A program made the translations under genes and the position numbers. Shown one piece after another: positions 34,949 to 43,419 of a stretch of 64,000 bases of DNA (position 1 is its first letter; each line of letters begins with the position of its first letter). The stretch covers positions 3,917,501 to 3,981,500 of the forward strand of contig NZ_CP048286.1 of the NCBI RefSeq assembly GCF_010365285.1. The letters are read 5' to 3'. Below the pieces are notes generated by a model. That model worked only from the letters and a program-made list of their open reading frames with translations. It did not search any database and was not told where the DNA came from. The stretch comes from Paenibacillus rhizovicinus (GTDB lineage Bacteria > Bacillota > Bacilli > Paenibacillales > Paenibacillaceae).

Positions 34949-34979
34949 CGCTTACCTTTATACGAGGTTGGCGTTTTTT
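34949..34979 (+). terminator. Terminator of the nir operon
   Basis: CGCTTACCT pairs with AGGTTGGCG with one mismatch around a seven-base loop, followed by six T residues, about 70 bp after cobA. Confidence 0.75.
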
Positions 34980-35007
34980 ACATGCGCGGAATTTGTCGAA
35001 CTGCCCA

Positions 35008-35101
35008 TTGACACATCAAAATGCCGCTATATAATAAGGGTAATCAACTCGCAACACGAAACGCGAACGTCCTCGTCCGATTATTTAACAAAATTAAATA
35101 A
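35008..35101 (+). promoter_or_regulatory. Promoter and ROK operator of the amino-sugar operon
   Basis: TTGACA (35008-35013) and TATAAT (35030-35035) with a 16-bp spacer. About 45 bp downstream is a perfect inverted repeat, TTATTTAA-CAAAA-TTAAATAA (35081-35101), matching the AT-rich NagC/Mlc/XylR style operator. Its position suggests roadblock autorepression by the ROK regulator encoded next. Confidence 0.75.
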
Positions 35102-35143
35102 TGATATTAAGAAATAACATTAATTAATTGAGGAGGCGAAAAG

Positions 35144-36274
35144 GTGAAGTCATTCCTGCCAAACGACATTAAAGACGAGAACCGTAAGATCGTCTTCGAT
35201 ATCTTGATGCAGCATCCGGAATTGGCCAAGGTGGAAATTACGGAGAAGACGGCCATGAGCTTCGTCACTGTCAGTAAAATCGTCAATTACTTCGAGCAAA
35301 TCGGCTTGTTGACGGCAACGGGCGAAAGCCGCGAAGGCGCCGGCGGGCTCGGACGGAAACGAACCGTCTACCGCTTTAACGAAAACAGCTACGTCACGAT
35401 CGGCATACAGACGATCGGCAAGCAAATGACGGCGCTGCTCGTTAATTTGTACGGCAAGATCATCGATTCCTATCCGGTCGAAACGCCGATTCCGTTCTAC
35501 AGCGAGCAGTTCGCCGCGGTGTTCGACGAAATCATCGCGCGGATGAGGAAGAAGGCCGAAGAGGCCGGCGGCGTTATTCTAGGCGTCGGCATCGGCGTGG
35601 ACGGCGCGATCAACCGCCGGAAGAAGACCATTCGCATTCATACGACGGATCGTCTCGAGGAAGATTACCTCTATGAACCTATTATCGAGAATCTAACCAG
35701 CCGCGTACAGCTGCCGGTACTGCTCGAGAACGACGTTAACGCCTCGATCCTGGCCGAGTTCCGAAACTTGGAGAACGATGATGAAATCGTCAACGATCTC
35801 ATTCATGTCTCCGTCGGCGACGGGGTCGGCGCCGGCATCATTTTGAACAAAGAGCTGCACCGCGGATTCAACGCAAGCGCCGGCGAGCTGGAGTATATGT
35901 GCTTCGATCCGGACTATCGGAAGACGCCGTCCTCGGTCGGCTGGCTGGAAAGCAAGCTCGGCATCGAAACGCTGCTCAGCAGTTACGACTTGACCTCGGA
36001 GACGGCGCGCGAAGCTTGTGCGGATTATGTTTCCCGTCATCTCGCTTTGGTAATCACCAATATGATCAGCATCTTGGATATCAACCGCATCGTGATCAGC
36101 GGGAAGACGGTAGCGTTGTTTCCGGAAAACATCTTGAAGCGGACGAGCGAGTACGTGACGCAATATACCGAATGGGAACCGAAAATCTCGGTAAGCGACT
36201 CCGCGCACTCGACGGCCATCGGCGCGGCCATCCTTATTCTTCAGCAGGAAATGATTCATGTCCTAGCGGACTAA
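35144..36274 (+). CDS. ROK-family transcriptional repressor (NagC/XylR type)
   Basis: 376 residues. An N-terminal winged helix-turn-helix (KIVFDILMQHPELAKVEITEKTAMSFVTVSKIVNYFEQIGLL, in part) is fused to a ROK sugar-binding domain containing VGIGVDGAINR, LLENDVNASILAEF and VSVGDGVGAGIILN. The GTG start follows GAGGAGG by 7 bp. The usual zinc-ligand cysteines of ROK proteins are not obvious. It heads the operon nagB, ROK kinase, GH4, GH3 and ABC transporter, so a glucosamine-type or glycoside effector is likely. The palindrome at 35081-35101 is its probable operator. Confidence 0.9.
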   Translation: MKSFLPNDIKDENRKIVFDILMQHPELAKVEITEKTAMSFVTVSKIVNYFEQIGLLTATGESREGAGGLGRKRTVYRFNENSYVTIGIQTIGKQMTALLVNLYGKIIDSYPVETPIPFYSEQFAAVFDEIIARMRKKAEEAGGVILGVGIGVDGAINRRKKTIRIHTTDRLEEDYLYEPIIENLTSRVQLPVLLENDVNASILAEFRNLENDDEIVNDLIHVSVGDGVGAGIILNKELHRGFNASAGELEYMCFDPDYRKTPSSVGWLESKLGIETLLSSYDLTSETAREACADYVSRHLALVITNMISILDINRIVISGKTVALFPENILKRTSEYVTQYTEWEPKISVSDSAHSTAIGAAILILQQEMIHVLAD

Positions 36275-36295
36275 CGGAAAGGAAGTGGCAAACGC

Positions 36296-37021
36296 ATGAT
36301 TCGAGTATTCGAAACCGAGGCCGAACTGGCCCAAGCGATTGCAGACGAAATGCAGCATGACCTAGCGAACGAGGAGCATCCGGTGTTCTGTCTGGCCTCC
36401 GGAAGCACCCCTCAGAAGAGCTATCGCAAATTCGCGGATGCGATCGATCCGGCAGGCAAAATCAAGTCGCTGCGCATCGTTAGTCTCGACGAGTGGGTCG
36501 GCATCGATCGCAGCTCCGAGGGCAGCTGCTACCAGATGCTGAACGAAGACTTATTCTCGCAAGTGCCGCTCGACGGCGCTTTGATCGAGTTCTTCGATGG
36601 AACGCAGGACGATCTGCAGGCAGAATGCGCAAGAATCGACCGTTATATCGAGCAGCACCCGATTACGTTCAGCCTGATGGGCGTGGGCATGAACGGGCAT
36701 ATCGGCCTGAACGAGCCGGGCTGCCCGGTGCTGGATGCCAGCAGCGTCGTGGAGCTGTCGGAAACGACGCGCGTCGTCGGCCAGAAATATTTTAACGAAG
36801 CGGCGAAGCTGGAACGGGGCATTACGCTCGGCCTAGGGCAAGTCATTCGCAGCAAGCGCGTGATCGTAGCGATTACGGGCGAACGCAAAGCGGAAATCGT
36901 CCGCGAGATCTTCGGCAATCCGCAAGCGAAATTGCCTGCGCAGGAACTGCTCGGTTTCGAGCATATCGATTTCTTCCTGGATGCGGAAGCGGCGAAGCAT
37001 ATGGACGGCAATAAGAAATAA
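36296..37021 (+). CDS. nagB: Glucosamine-6-phosphate deaminase
   Basis: 241 residues. FCLASGSTPQKSYRKF, IVSLDEWVGID with the catalytic Asp and GVGMNGHIGLNEPG are the NagB signature blocks. The enzyme converts glucosamine-6-phosphate to fructose-6-phosphate and ammonia. It is slightly divergent, so a related aldose-ketose isomerase of the same fold is possible. It is 21 bp downstream of the ROK repressor. No nagA deacetylase is in the operon, which suggests a non-acetylated amino sugar or a deacetylase elsewhere. Confidence 0.88.
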   Translation: MIRVFETEAELAQAIADEMQHDLANEEHPVFCLASGSTPQKSYRKFADAIDPAGKIKSLRIVSLDEWVGIDRSSEGSCYQMLNEDLFSQVPLDGALIEFFDGTQDDLQAECARIDRYIEQHPITFSLMGVGMNGHIGLNEPGCPVLDASSVVELSETTRVVGQKYFNEAAKLERGITLGLGQVIRSKRVIVAITGERKAEIVREIFGNPQAKLPAQELLGFEHIDFFLDAEAAKHMDGNKK

Positions 37022-37033
37022 GGAGCAGCAAGC

Positions 37034-37963
37034 ATGAATGATTGTGTGATCGGCGTGGATATTGGAGGTACGAATGTCAGGGTCGGCCTGGTGAGCGATA
37101 AGCTCGAGCTTATTCGCAAAGAGACGGCCTTGACCGGCAGCTTCGGCAGCGCCGAAGAGCTGTTTACGGGAATCAGGCGCATGATCGACAGCGTGGATCC
37201 CAAGCGGGAAGCCGGCAAGATCGGGATCGCAATGCCCGTACCGTGGAAGCACGATACGACGAGCATCGTGGATTCCGTCAACATTCCTTATTTGGAAAAT
37301 GTGCCGACCAACGCGATTACGACGTTCTTCCCCGGCTACAGCGTTTATTTTGAGAATGATGTAAACGTTATCGCATGCCTGGAATCGGAACAAGGCGCCT
37401 CCAAAGGCAGCGGGCATTCGGTATACATTACCGTCAGTACGGGTATCGGAAGCGGCATCATCATTCATAACGAAGTTCTTCACGGCGCGCACGGCTATGC
37501 CGGCGAAATCGGGAGCATGATTATTTCGGATAAGGACAACAAACACGCTTCCTTATATAGCGGGACGCTGGAATCGCTTTGCAGCGGCAAAGCCTTGGAA
37601 GAAGAGAGCAAGAAGCTGTACGGCGCGGGCGCGACGACGTTGACGCTGTTCGAGCGGTACCATCAGCAGGATGAGCAAGCGGTTCTCGTCATCGAGCTCT
37701 GGGTGGAGTACTTCTCAAGGGCCATCGCATCGCTGATGCAGACGATGGATCCCGACGTGTTCGTCCTAGGCGGTTCGGTCATCGACAACAACCTGTGGCT
37801 GATCGATAAAGTGCTGGAGAACGCCAGAACCAAGGTGCTGGAAAACCTGAAAGACGGCATTCGCATCGTAAGTCCCGTATTCGGCGGCGACGCCGGCGTA
37901 ATCGGAGCCGGATATTCGGCCCGGAAGCAAGCTCAAAAAACCACACTGCGAAAAACAGTATAA
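37034..37963 (+). CDS. ROK-family sugar kinase without the zinc motif
   Basis: 309 residues. The phosphate-binding N terminus VIGVDIGGTNVRVGLV and FENDVNVIACLE with the catalytic Asp, then TVSTGIGSGIIIHNEVLHGAHGYAGEIG, define a ROK kinase. The CxCGxxGCxE zinc motif that normally follows is replaced by YSGTLESLCSGKAL, so it either does not bind zinc or does so differently. By context it would phosphorylate the sugar that NagB then deaminates, such as glucosamine. It is 12 bp after nagB and 13 bp before the GH4 gene. Confidence 0.88.
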   Translation: MNDCVIGVDIGGTNVRVGLVSDKLELIRKETALTGSFGSAEELFTGIRRMIDSVDPKREAGKIGIAMPVPWKHDTTSIVDSVNIPYLENVPTNAITTFFPGYSVYFENDVNVIACLESEQGASKGSGHSVYITVSTGIGSGIIIHNEVLHGAHGYAGEIGSMIISDKDNKHASLYSGTLESLCSGKALEEESKKLYGAGATTLTLFERYHQQDEQAVLVIELWVEYFSRAIASLMQTMDPDVFVLGGSVIDNNLWLIDKVLENARTKVLENLKDGIRIVSPVFGGDAGVIGAGYSARKQAQKTTLRKTV

Positions 37964-37976
37964 AGGAGATCAAATC

Positions 37977-39362
37977 ATGAAAAAGATGAAAATCGCACTA
38001 ATCGGAGCAGGCAGCGTATCCTTCGCGCTTGGCGCCTTGCAGGATATCGTACTTTCGCCGCGTTTGAAATCCCAAGTAGAGCTTGAAGTCGCGCTGATGG
38101 ATATCGACTCCGATAACGTTGAACGGACTCACCGTTACGCGAAAGAAATGTTCGAATCCTTCTCGCACCCGGCAGCGATCTGGGCGACGACGGATCTGGA
38201 GCAGGCGCTGACCGGTGCGGATTTCGCCATCGTAGCCATCGAAGTGAACCGCTACTTCTATTGGTCGCAGGACTTCCACGTACCTCGCTTGTTCGGCAGC
38301 AGACAAATCTACGGCGAGAACGGCGGACCGGGCTCCATGTTCCATACGCTTCGCAACCTTGGGCCGATGCTTGAAATCGCTCGCATGATGGAGAAGGTTT
38401 GCCCGGATGCATGGTTCATCAACTACACGAACCCGGAAGCGAAACTCGTTGAGGCGATTTCCAAACTGACGACGATCAAGATCGTGGGCCTCTGCCACGG
38501 ACTCGACATGGGCGTTCACCAGCTGTGCGAATTCCTGGAGATGAAGGAAGAGGAAATCGGCTTCGAAGGCGGCGGCTTGAACCACTTCGGGTTCTTCACG
38601 AAGGTGTGGAACAAGGAGACGGGCGAGGACCTGTATCCGCGCTTCCGCGAGCAAGAGAAGAAAGCGAATCGTCTGGCGCAATTCGACCACATTGCCCTGT
38701 CCAGAACGATGTACCAAATTTACGGTTACTATCCGTATCCCGGAACGAATCACTGCGGAGAATATGTATCGTACGCGGCTGACTTCTATGCCGGCCTGTC
38801 GCTCCAATACCGCTATGATCCGATGCGCGAGCAGCTGTGGCAAGAGGGTTCGAGAACGCCTGACTTCGTCTACGCCGCGAACGGCGGAAGCTTGGACAAA
38901 GGGTTGTTCGACAAAGTCCAAACGCAGGAATCGTGGGTAGAGCAAGCCTACACGTTCGACAAAGACAACGTGAAGCCGAGCTGCGAGTATGCCATTCCGA
39001 TCATCGAAGCGATCTTCTTCGACGACGAGATCCACATCAATGCCGTGAACTTGCCGAACAAAGGCGCGATCAAAGGCCTGCCGGACGACATGGTCGTCGA
39101 AACGCAAGCGATCGCGAACGGACAAGGGATCGTCTTGAAGCCGATGACGGTGGAACTGCCGACGGCCGTAATCGGAACGATCCACATTCAAGGAACGATC
39201 CACAAGCTGCTGCTGGAAGCATTCGCGGAGCAATCCAAGAACAAGCTGCTGCAAGCGATTCTGCTCGATCCGCAGGCGCCGACGTACTATCAGGCATGCG
39301 CGATGATCGATGAGATGTGCAGACTGCAGAAGGACATCTTGCCGGCGCTGGAATGGAAATAA
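37977..39362 (+). CDS. GH4 family NAD-dependent alpha-glycosidase
   Basis: 461 residues. The Rossmann start KIALIGAGSVSFALGAL, the metal-site segments FINYTNPEAKL and GLCHGLDMGVHQL, and YPGTNHCGEY identify GH4, enzymes that hydrolyse by oxidation-elimination with NAD and Mn. The CHGx signature is closer to the alpha-galactosidase/alpha-glucuronidase/alpha-glucosidase group than to phospho-glycosidases, in keeping with an ABC rather than PTS importer. No signal peptide is present, so it acts on imported oligosaccharide. Exact sugar specificity is not readable. Confidence 0.9.
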   Translation: MKKMKIALIGAGSVSFALGALQDIVLSPRLKSQVELEVALMDIDSDNVERTHRYAKEMFESFSHPAAIWATTDLEQALTGADFAIVAIEVNRYFYWSQDFHVPRLFGSRQIYGENGGPGSMFHTLRNLGPMLEIARMMEKVCPDAWFINYTNPEAKLVEAISKLTTIKIVGLCHGLDMGVHQLCEFLEMKEEEIGFEGGGLNHFGFFTKVWNKETGEDLYPRFREQEKKANRLAQFDHIALSRTMYQIYGYYPYPGTNHCGEYVSYAADFYAGLSLQYRYDPMREQLWQEGSRTPDFVYAANGGSLDKGLFDKVQTQESWVEQAYTFDKDNVKPSCEYAIPIIEAIFFDDEIHINAVNLPNKGAIKGLPDDMVVETQAIANGQGIVLKPMTVELPTAVIGTIHIQGTIHKLLLEAFAEQSKNKLLQAILLDPQAPTYYQACAMIDEMCRLQKDILPALEWK

Positions 39363-39429
39363 CGCGAATTAGCCCGACATATCTGACGAAACCGATTCGG
39401 TTTTCATTATAGAAACGTGAGGCTTGAAC

Positions 39430-41553
39430 ATGAATAACAACCAACTGCTAGAGCTGCTGCAAACGATGACGCTGGAAGAGAAATTCGGCCAGCTGACGCA
39501 AATTACCGGCGAATTGTACGTGGGCAAGGTCGATTCCGAAATGGTCGAGACCGGCCCGGAGTACGCCAGCCATGTGCTTGGAGACGGGACGCTGTACACG
39601 ATCGGAAGCGTGATCGGCGCCTCCAGCGCCAAGTTCACCAATCTCATTCAATCCGAGTACCTGAAGCGTTCCCGGCTGAAGATTCCGCTGCTGTTCATGC
39701 ATGACGCGATCCACGGGTACAAGACGATTTTCCCGATTCCGCTCGGGCTGTCCTGCACCTGGGACGAAGAGGTTCTGGAGACGGTCGCGGCCGTCACCGC
39801 CTCGGAGCTGCGCGCGACCGGGATCCACGTCAATTTCTCGCCGATGGTCGATCTCGTGCGCGACCCGAGGTGGGGCAGGGTAATGGAGTCGTTCGGAGAG
39901 GATCATCTCTTGTCCGGCAACCTGGGGCGGGCGATGATCAAGGGCTATCAGAAGATTCAAGAGGGACGGATTTCGGAGGCCGGCGTCGCGGCGTGCTTGA
40001 AGCATTTTGCGGCGTACGGCGCCGGGATCGGCGGCAAGGACTACAATACCGTCGACATGTCCTTGCGAGAGTTTTTCGATTTCTACGGCAAGCCTTACGA
40101 GATTGCGTTGAAGGAACGTCCGAAATTCGTCATGAGCTCGTTCAATACGTTCAACGGTACGCCGGTGACTGCGAGCAAGCACATGATGAAAGACGTGCTC
40201 AGAGACCGTTACGGCTTCGACGAGCTGGTCATTTCGGACTGGGGCGCGGTGGCGGAATTGCAGAAGCACCGCGTGGCCGAGAACGGCAGAGAAGCGGCCG
40301 AGCTTGCGATGAACGCAGGCATCGACATCGAGATGGTGTCGACATTGTATCTGGAGCACTTCGAGACGATTGTCGCGCAGCAGCCTGCCTTGCTGGAAGA
40401 TATCAACGCTGCGGTCATGAAGGTTTTGCAGTTGAAAAACGAGCTTGGCTTGTTCGAGAATCCGTATACGAACGAAGAAGCGGAACCGGCTATCCTGATG
40501 AATGCGGATTTCCTGGCAGCGGCCGAGGATGCAGCCCGCAGAAGCTGCGTGCTGCTCAAGAACGACAACGACCTGCTACCCCTGCGCGGGGAGCATCGAC
40601 ATATTGTTCTGGTCGGGCCGTTCGCCGGCACGAAGGAACTGCTCGGCAATTGGGCCTGCAAAGGCAGCTTCGACGATGTCGTCACGCTTGCGGACGGCTT
40701 GAAGCAAGCCGATGCGTCGCTCGCGGTCGATGTCTACGAAACGCTGGCGGATTGCCCGGCGGACGTGCTTAAGCGCAGCGATTATATCATCGCGGCGATC
40801 GGCGAGCATTGGGGACTGAGCGGCGAAGGCCACAGCAGCGTCAAGCTCGAGCTCGAAGAGAGCCAGCGGCAGTTGGTTAAAGCCATCAAGGCGACCGGAA
40901 AGCCATATGCATGCGTATGCTTCTCCGGCCGGCCGCTCGCGCTGCAAGACATCGCGGACGACATGCCGGCCCTGCTGTGGTGCTGGTATCCGGGAACAAG
41001 AGCGGGCGCCGCGGTTGCTTCGCTCCTTACCGGACAAGCTACCCCGTCGGGCAAGCTGACGATGTCGTTCCCACGTTATTCGGCGCAGACGCCGATTTAT
41101 TACAACGAGTACAGTTCGGGCCGGCCGGCTAATGCATCGAGCTATAGCAGCCGGTACCAGGATTGCGAGATCGGGCCGTTGTTCCCGTTTGGACATGGAC
41201 TCACGTATGCAGGTGCGACGTATTCGGATTTTGCGATATCGAGCACTGACATTACGGCTGATCAACCGGTCAGCGTATCCTACACCATCGATAACCCGAG
41301 CGATTATGCCTACTCGGAGATCGCGATTCTCTATATCGAAGACGCGGTATCGAGATCGGTTCGCCCGATGCGCGAAATGAAAGCCTATCAAGTCGTTCAA
41401 GTGCCGGCTCGCGGCTCCGTCCGCGTGACGATGTCCGTGACCTTGGAAGATCTGAAGTACCTTGACGCTGAGTTGCAGCGGACAGTCGAGCGCGGCGCTT
41501 TCCGAATCTACGTGAATGACACGGCGCAGCCCGTATTCACCATAACGTATTAA
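39430..41553 (+). CDS. GH3 family beta-glycosidase (BglX-like)
   Basis: About 707 residues. Two-domain GH3 enzyme: VNFSPMVDLVRDPRWGRVMESFGEDHLLSG (in part), KHFAAYGAG with Lys-His, and the nucleophile Asp at about residue 270 in VISDWGAV. The second domain has SGEGHSS and LLWCWYPGTRAGAAVASLL, and a C-terminal fibronectin-like domain (FPFGHGLTY through the end) is present. No signal peptide, so it is cytoplasmic and should remove beta-linked sugars from imported oligosaccharides. The ATG at 39430 follows GTGAGG. It is in the same run of genes as the GH4 enzyme and the ABC transporter. Confidence 0.92.
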   Translation: MNNNQLLELLQTMTLEEKFGQLTQITGELYVGKVDSEMVETGPEYASHVLGDGTLYTIGSVIGASSAKFTNLIQSEYLKRSRLKIPLLFMHDAIHGYKTIFPIPLGLSCTWDEEVLETVAAVTASELRATGIHVNFSPMVDLVRDPRWGRVMESFGEDHLLSGNLGRAMIKGYQKIQEGRISEAGVAACLKHFAAYGAGIGGKDYNTVDMSLREFFDFYGKPYEIALKERPKFVMSSFNTFNGTPVTASKHMMKDVLRDRYGFDELVISDWGAVAELQKHRVAENGREAAELAMNAGIDIEMVSTLYLEHFETIVAQQPALLEDINAAVMKVLQLKNELGLFENPYTNEEAEPAILMNADFLAAAEDAARRSCVLLKNDNDLLPLRGEHRHIVLVGPFAGTKELLGNWACKGSFDDVVTLADGLKQADASLAVDVYETLADCPADVLKRSDYIIAAIGEHWGLSGEGHSSVKLELEESQRQLVKAIKATGKPYACVCFSGRPLALQDIADDMPALLWCWYPGTRAGAAVASLLTGQATPSGKLTMSFPRYSAQTPIYYNEYSSGRPANASSYSSRYQDCEIGPLFPFGHGLTYAGATYSDFAISSTDITADQPVSVSYTIDNPSDYAYSEIAILYIEDAVSRSVRPMREMKAYQVVQVPARGSVRVTMSVTLEDLKYLDAELQRTVERGAFRIYVNDTAQPVFTITY

Positions 41554-41578
41554 AGAACAGACGAGAGGAGGAACTAGC

Positions 41579-42490
41579 ATGAACCTCAAATTCATAGACA
41601 GGTTGAAGGCGCAATGGCAGCTGCAGGCTATGGTCTGGCCGGGGATTCTGCTGATGATCATCTTCTCGTTCATTCCGATGTTCGGTTTGATCATCGCCTT
41701 TCAGGATTACTCGCCGCTGGACGGCTTCAGGAACTCGGAATTCGTCGGACTCGACAATTTTAAAGCGTTCCTCGGCGACAGCGACTTCTATAATGTACTG
41801 ACCAATACGATCGGGATCAGCTTGCTGAAACTGCTCATCGGCTTCCCGCTCGAGATCGTGCTGGCGATTCTGATCAATGAATTGCGGACCGGTCCGTTCA
41901 AGAAATTTTCGCAAACCGTCTCTTATCTGCCTCACTTTCTGTCGTGGGTCATCTTGGGCGGCATGTTCATTACATGGCTGAGCTCGTCGGGGCTGGTGAA
42001 CAGCCTGCTGATGGCGCTGCACCTGACGAACGATCCGATTCCGTTCCTGACGAACCCGAACGGTTACTGGTGGGTGGCGACGTTGTCCGACATCTGGAAA
42101 GAAGTCGGCTGGGGCACGATCCTGTACTTGGCCGCGATGGCGGGCATCGATCCTTCGCTGTACGAAGCCGCTCGCGTCGACGGCGCGAAGAAGTTGAAGC
42201 AAATCCGGTACATTACGCTGCCGGGAATCAGCCACATTATCGTCTTGATGTTCGTCCTTCGCGTCGGCTCGGTATTGGGTTCGAACCTGGAGCAAGCCTT
42301 GGTGCTGCAAAACGGTTCCAACATCCACCGCAGCGAAGTCATCGATCTGTACGTGTATCATCTGGGCCTGACCCAAGGGGACTTCTCGTTCGCGACCGCG
42401 GTCGGCATCTTCTCTTCGGTGGTATCGGTCATCCTGCTGCTCGGAGCCAACTTCTTGACCAAGCGGGTTAACGACAGTTCAATCTTCTAG
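41579..42490 (+). CDS. Sugar ABC transporter permease, LplB type
   Basis: 303 residues with six hydrophobic helices, beginning MVWPGILLMIIFSFIPMFGLIIAF. The EAA loop for the ATPase is YEAARVDGAKKLKQIRYITLPGI. Together with the next permease and the lipoprotein it forms a CUT1 oligosaccharide importer. The operon has no ATPase gene, so a shared MsmX-like ATPase is expected. Fifteen base pairs separate it from the next gene. Confidence 0.93.
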   Translation: MNLKFIDRLKAQWQLQAMVWPGILLMIIFSFIPMFGLIIAFQDYSPLDGFRNSEFVGLDNFKAFLGDSDFYNVLTNTIGISLLKLLIGFPLEIVLAILINELRTGPFKKFSQTVSYLPHFLSWVILGGMFITWLSSSGLVNSLLMALHLTNDPIPFLTNPNGYWWVATLSDIWKEVGWGTILYLAAMAGIDPSLYEAARVDGAKKLKQIRYITLPGISHIIVLMFVLRVGSVLGSNLEQALVLQNGSNIHRSEVIDLYVYHLGLTQGDFSFATAVGIFSSVVSVILLLGANFLTKRVNDSSIF

Positions 42491-42505
42491 AAAGGAGCTA
42501 GACCT

Positions 42506-43378
42506 ATGCCATTAGAACGGGGAGAAAGATGGTTCCAAATCTTCAACGTGATCTTCATGTGCATCTTCGTGGCGGTCATCATATTCCCGCTCATCAACGT
42601 TATCGCGCTGTCGCTCAATGACGGCTACGACGCGATGAAGGGCGGCATATATCTCTACCCGAGAAAATTCACGCTCGTCAACTACGAGACGATCCTGAGG
42701 GACCATACGATTTACCGGGCGCTCGGCGTTACGGTGATGAAGACGCTGGTCGGCGTCGCCGGCCACCTGGTCATTACGGGGATGGCGGCTTACGCGATGA
42801 GCAAGTCGAACTTGATCGGCCGCAAGCTGTTCATCCGTCTCGGCATCATTTCGATGTTTTTCTACGGCGGTTTGATTCCGACGTTCTTGGTCATCAAATC
42901 GCTTGGACTGGCTAACCATTTCCTGGTGTACGTCATTCCGGTGCTGTACAGCTTCTACGATATGATCATTCTGATGAATTTCTTCCGCGGGCTCCCGGAT
43001 TCCATCGAAGAATCGGCGAAGATCGACGGAGCGAGCGTGTTCCAGATTTTCTTCAAAATCGTTATGCCTTTGTCGCTTCCGGTATTCGCTACGATCGCAT
43101 TGTTTCACGGCGTTTACCAATGGAATGATTTCTTCGTGGCTAAGTTGTACGTCACGGACAAGTCGCTCTATCCGATCCAGTACTACCTCTATCAGCTGCT
43201 GACCAGCACGGGGGCGGCCAACGCTTCCAAAGCCGGAGTCTATATTTCAAAAGCGTTCACGACGCAATCGCTTCAGCAGGCAACGATGATCATCACGACG
43301 CTGCCCATCATGCTCGTTTATCCGTTTCTTCAGAAATACTTCATCAGCGGCATGCTGGTCGGCGGGGTCAAAGAGTAA
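42506..43378 (+). CDS. Sugar ABC transporter permease, YtcP/LplC type
   Basis: 290 residues with six membrane helices and the EAA loop EESAKIDGASVFQIFFKIVMPLSLP. N-terminal IIFPLINVIALSLNDGYDAMKGGIYLYPRKFTLVNY is characteristic of YtcP-like permeases. It heterodimerises with the preceding LplB-type subunit. Confidence 0.93.
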   Translation: MPLERGERWFQIFNVIFMCIFVAVIIFPLINVIALSLNDGYDAMKGGIYLYPRKFTLVNYETILRDHTIYRALGVTVMKTLVGVAGHLVITGMAAYAMSKSNLIGRKLFIRLGIISMFFYGGLIPTFLVIKSLGLANHFLVYVIPVLYSFYDMIILMNFFRGLPDSIEESAKIDGASVFQIFFKIVMPLSLPVFATIALFHGVYQWNDFFVAKLYVTDKSLYPIQYYLYQLLTSTGAANASKAGVYISKAFTTQSLQQATMIITTLPIMLVYPFLQKYFISGMLVGGVKE

Positions 43379-43419
43379 TGCATCACCAACACGTTATGCA
43401 TCACGAAAGGGGAAGCAAC

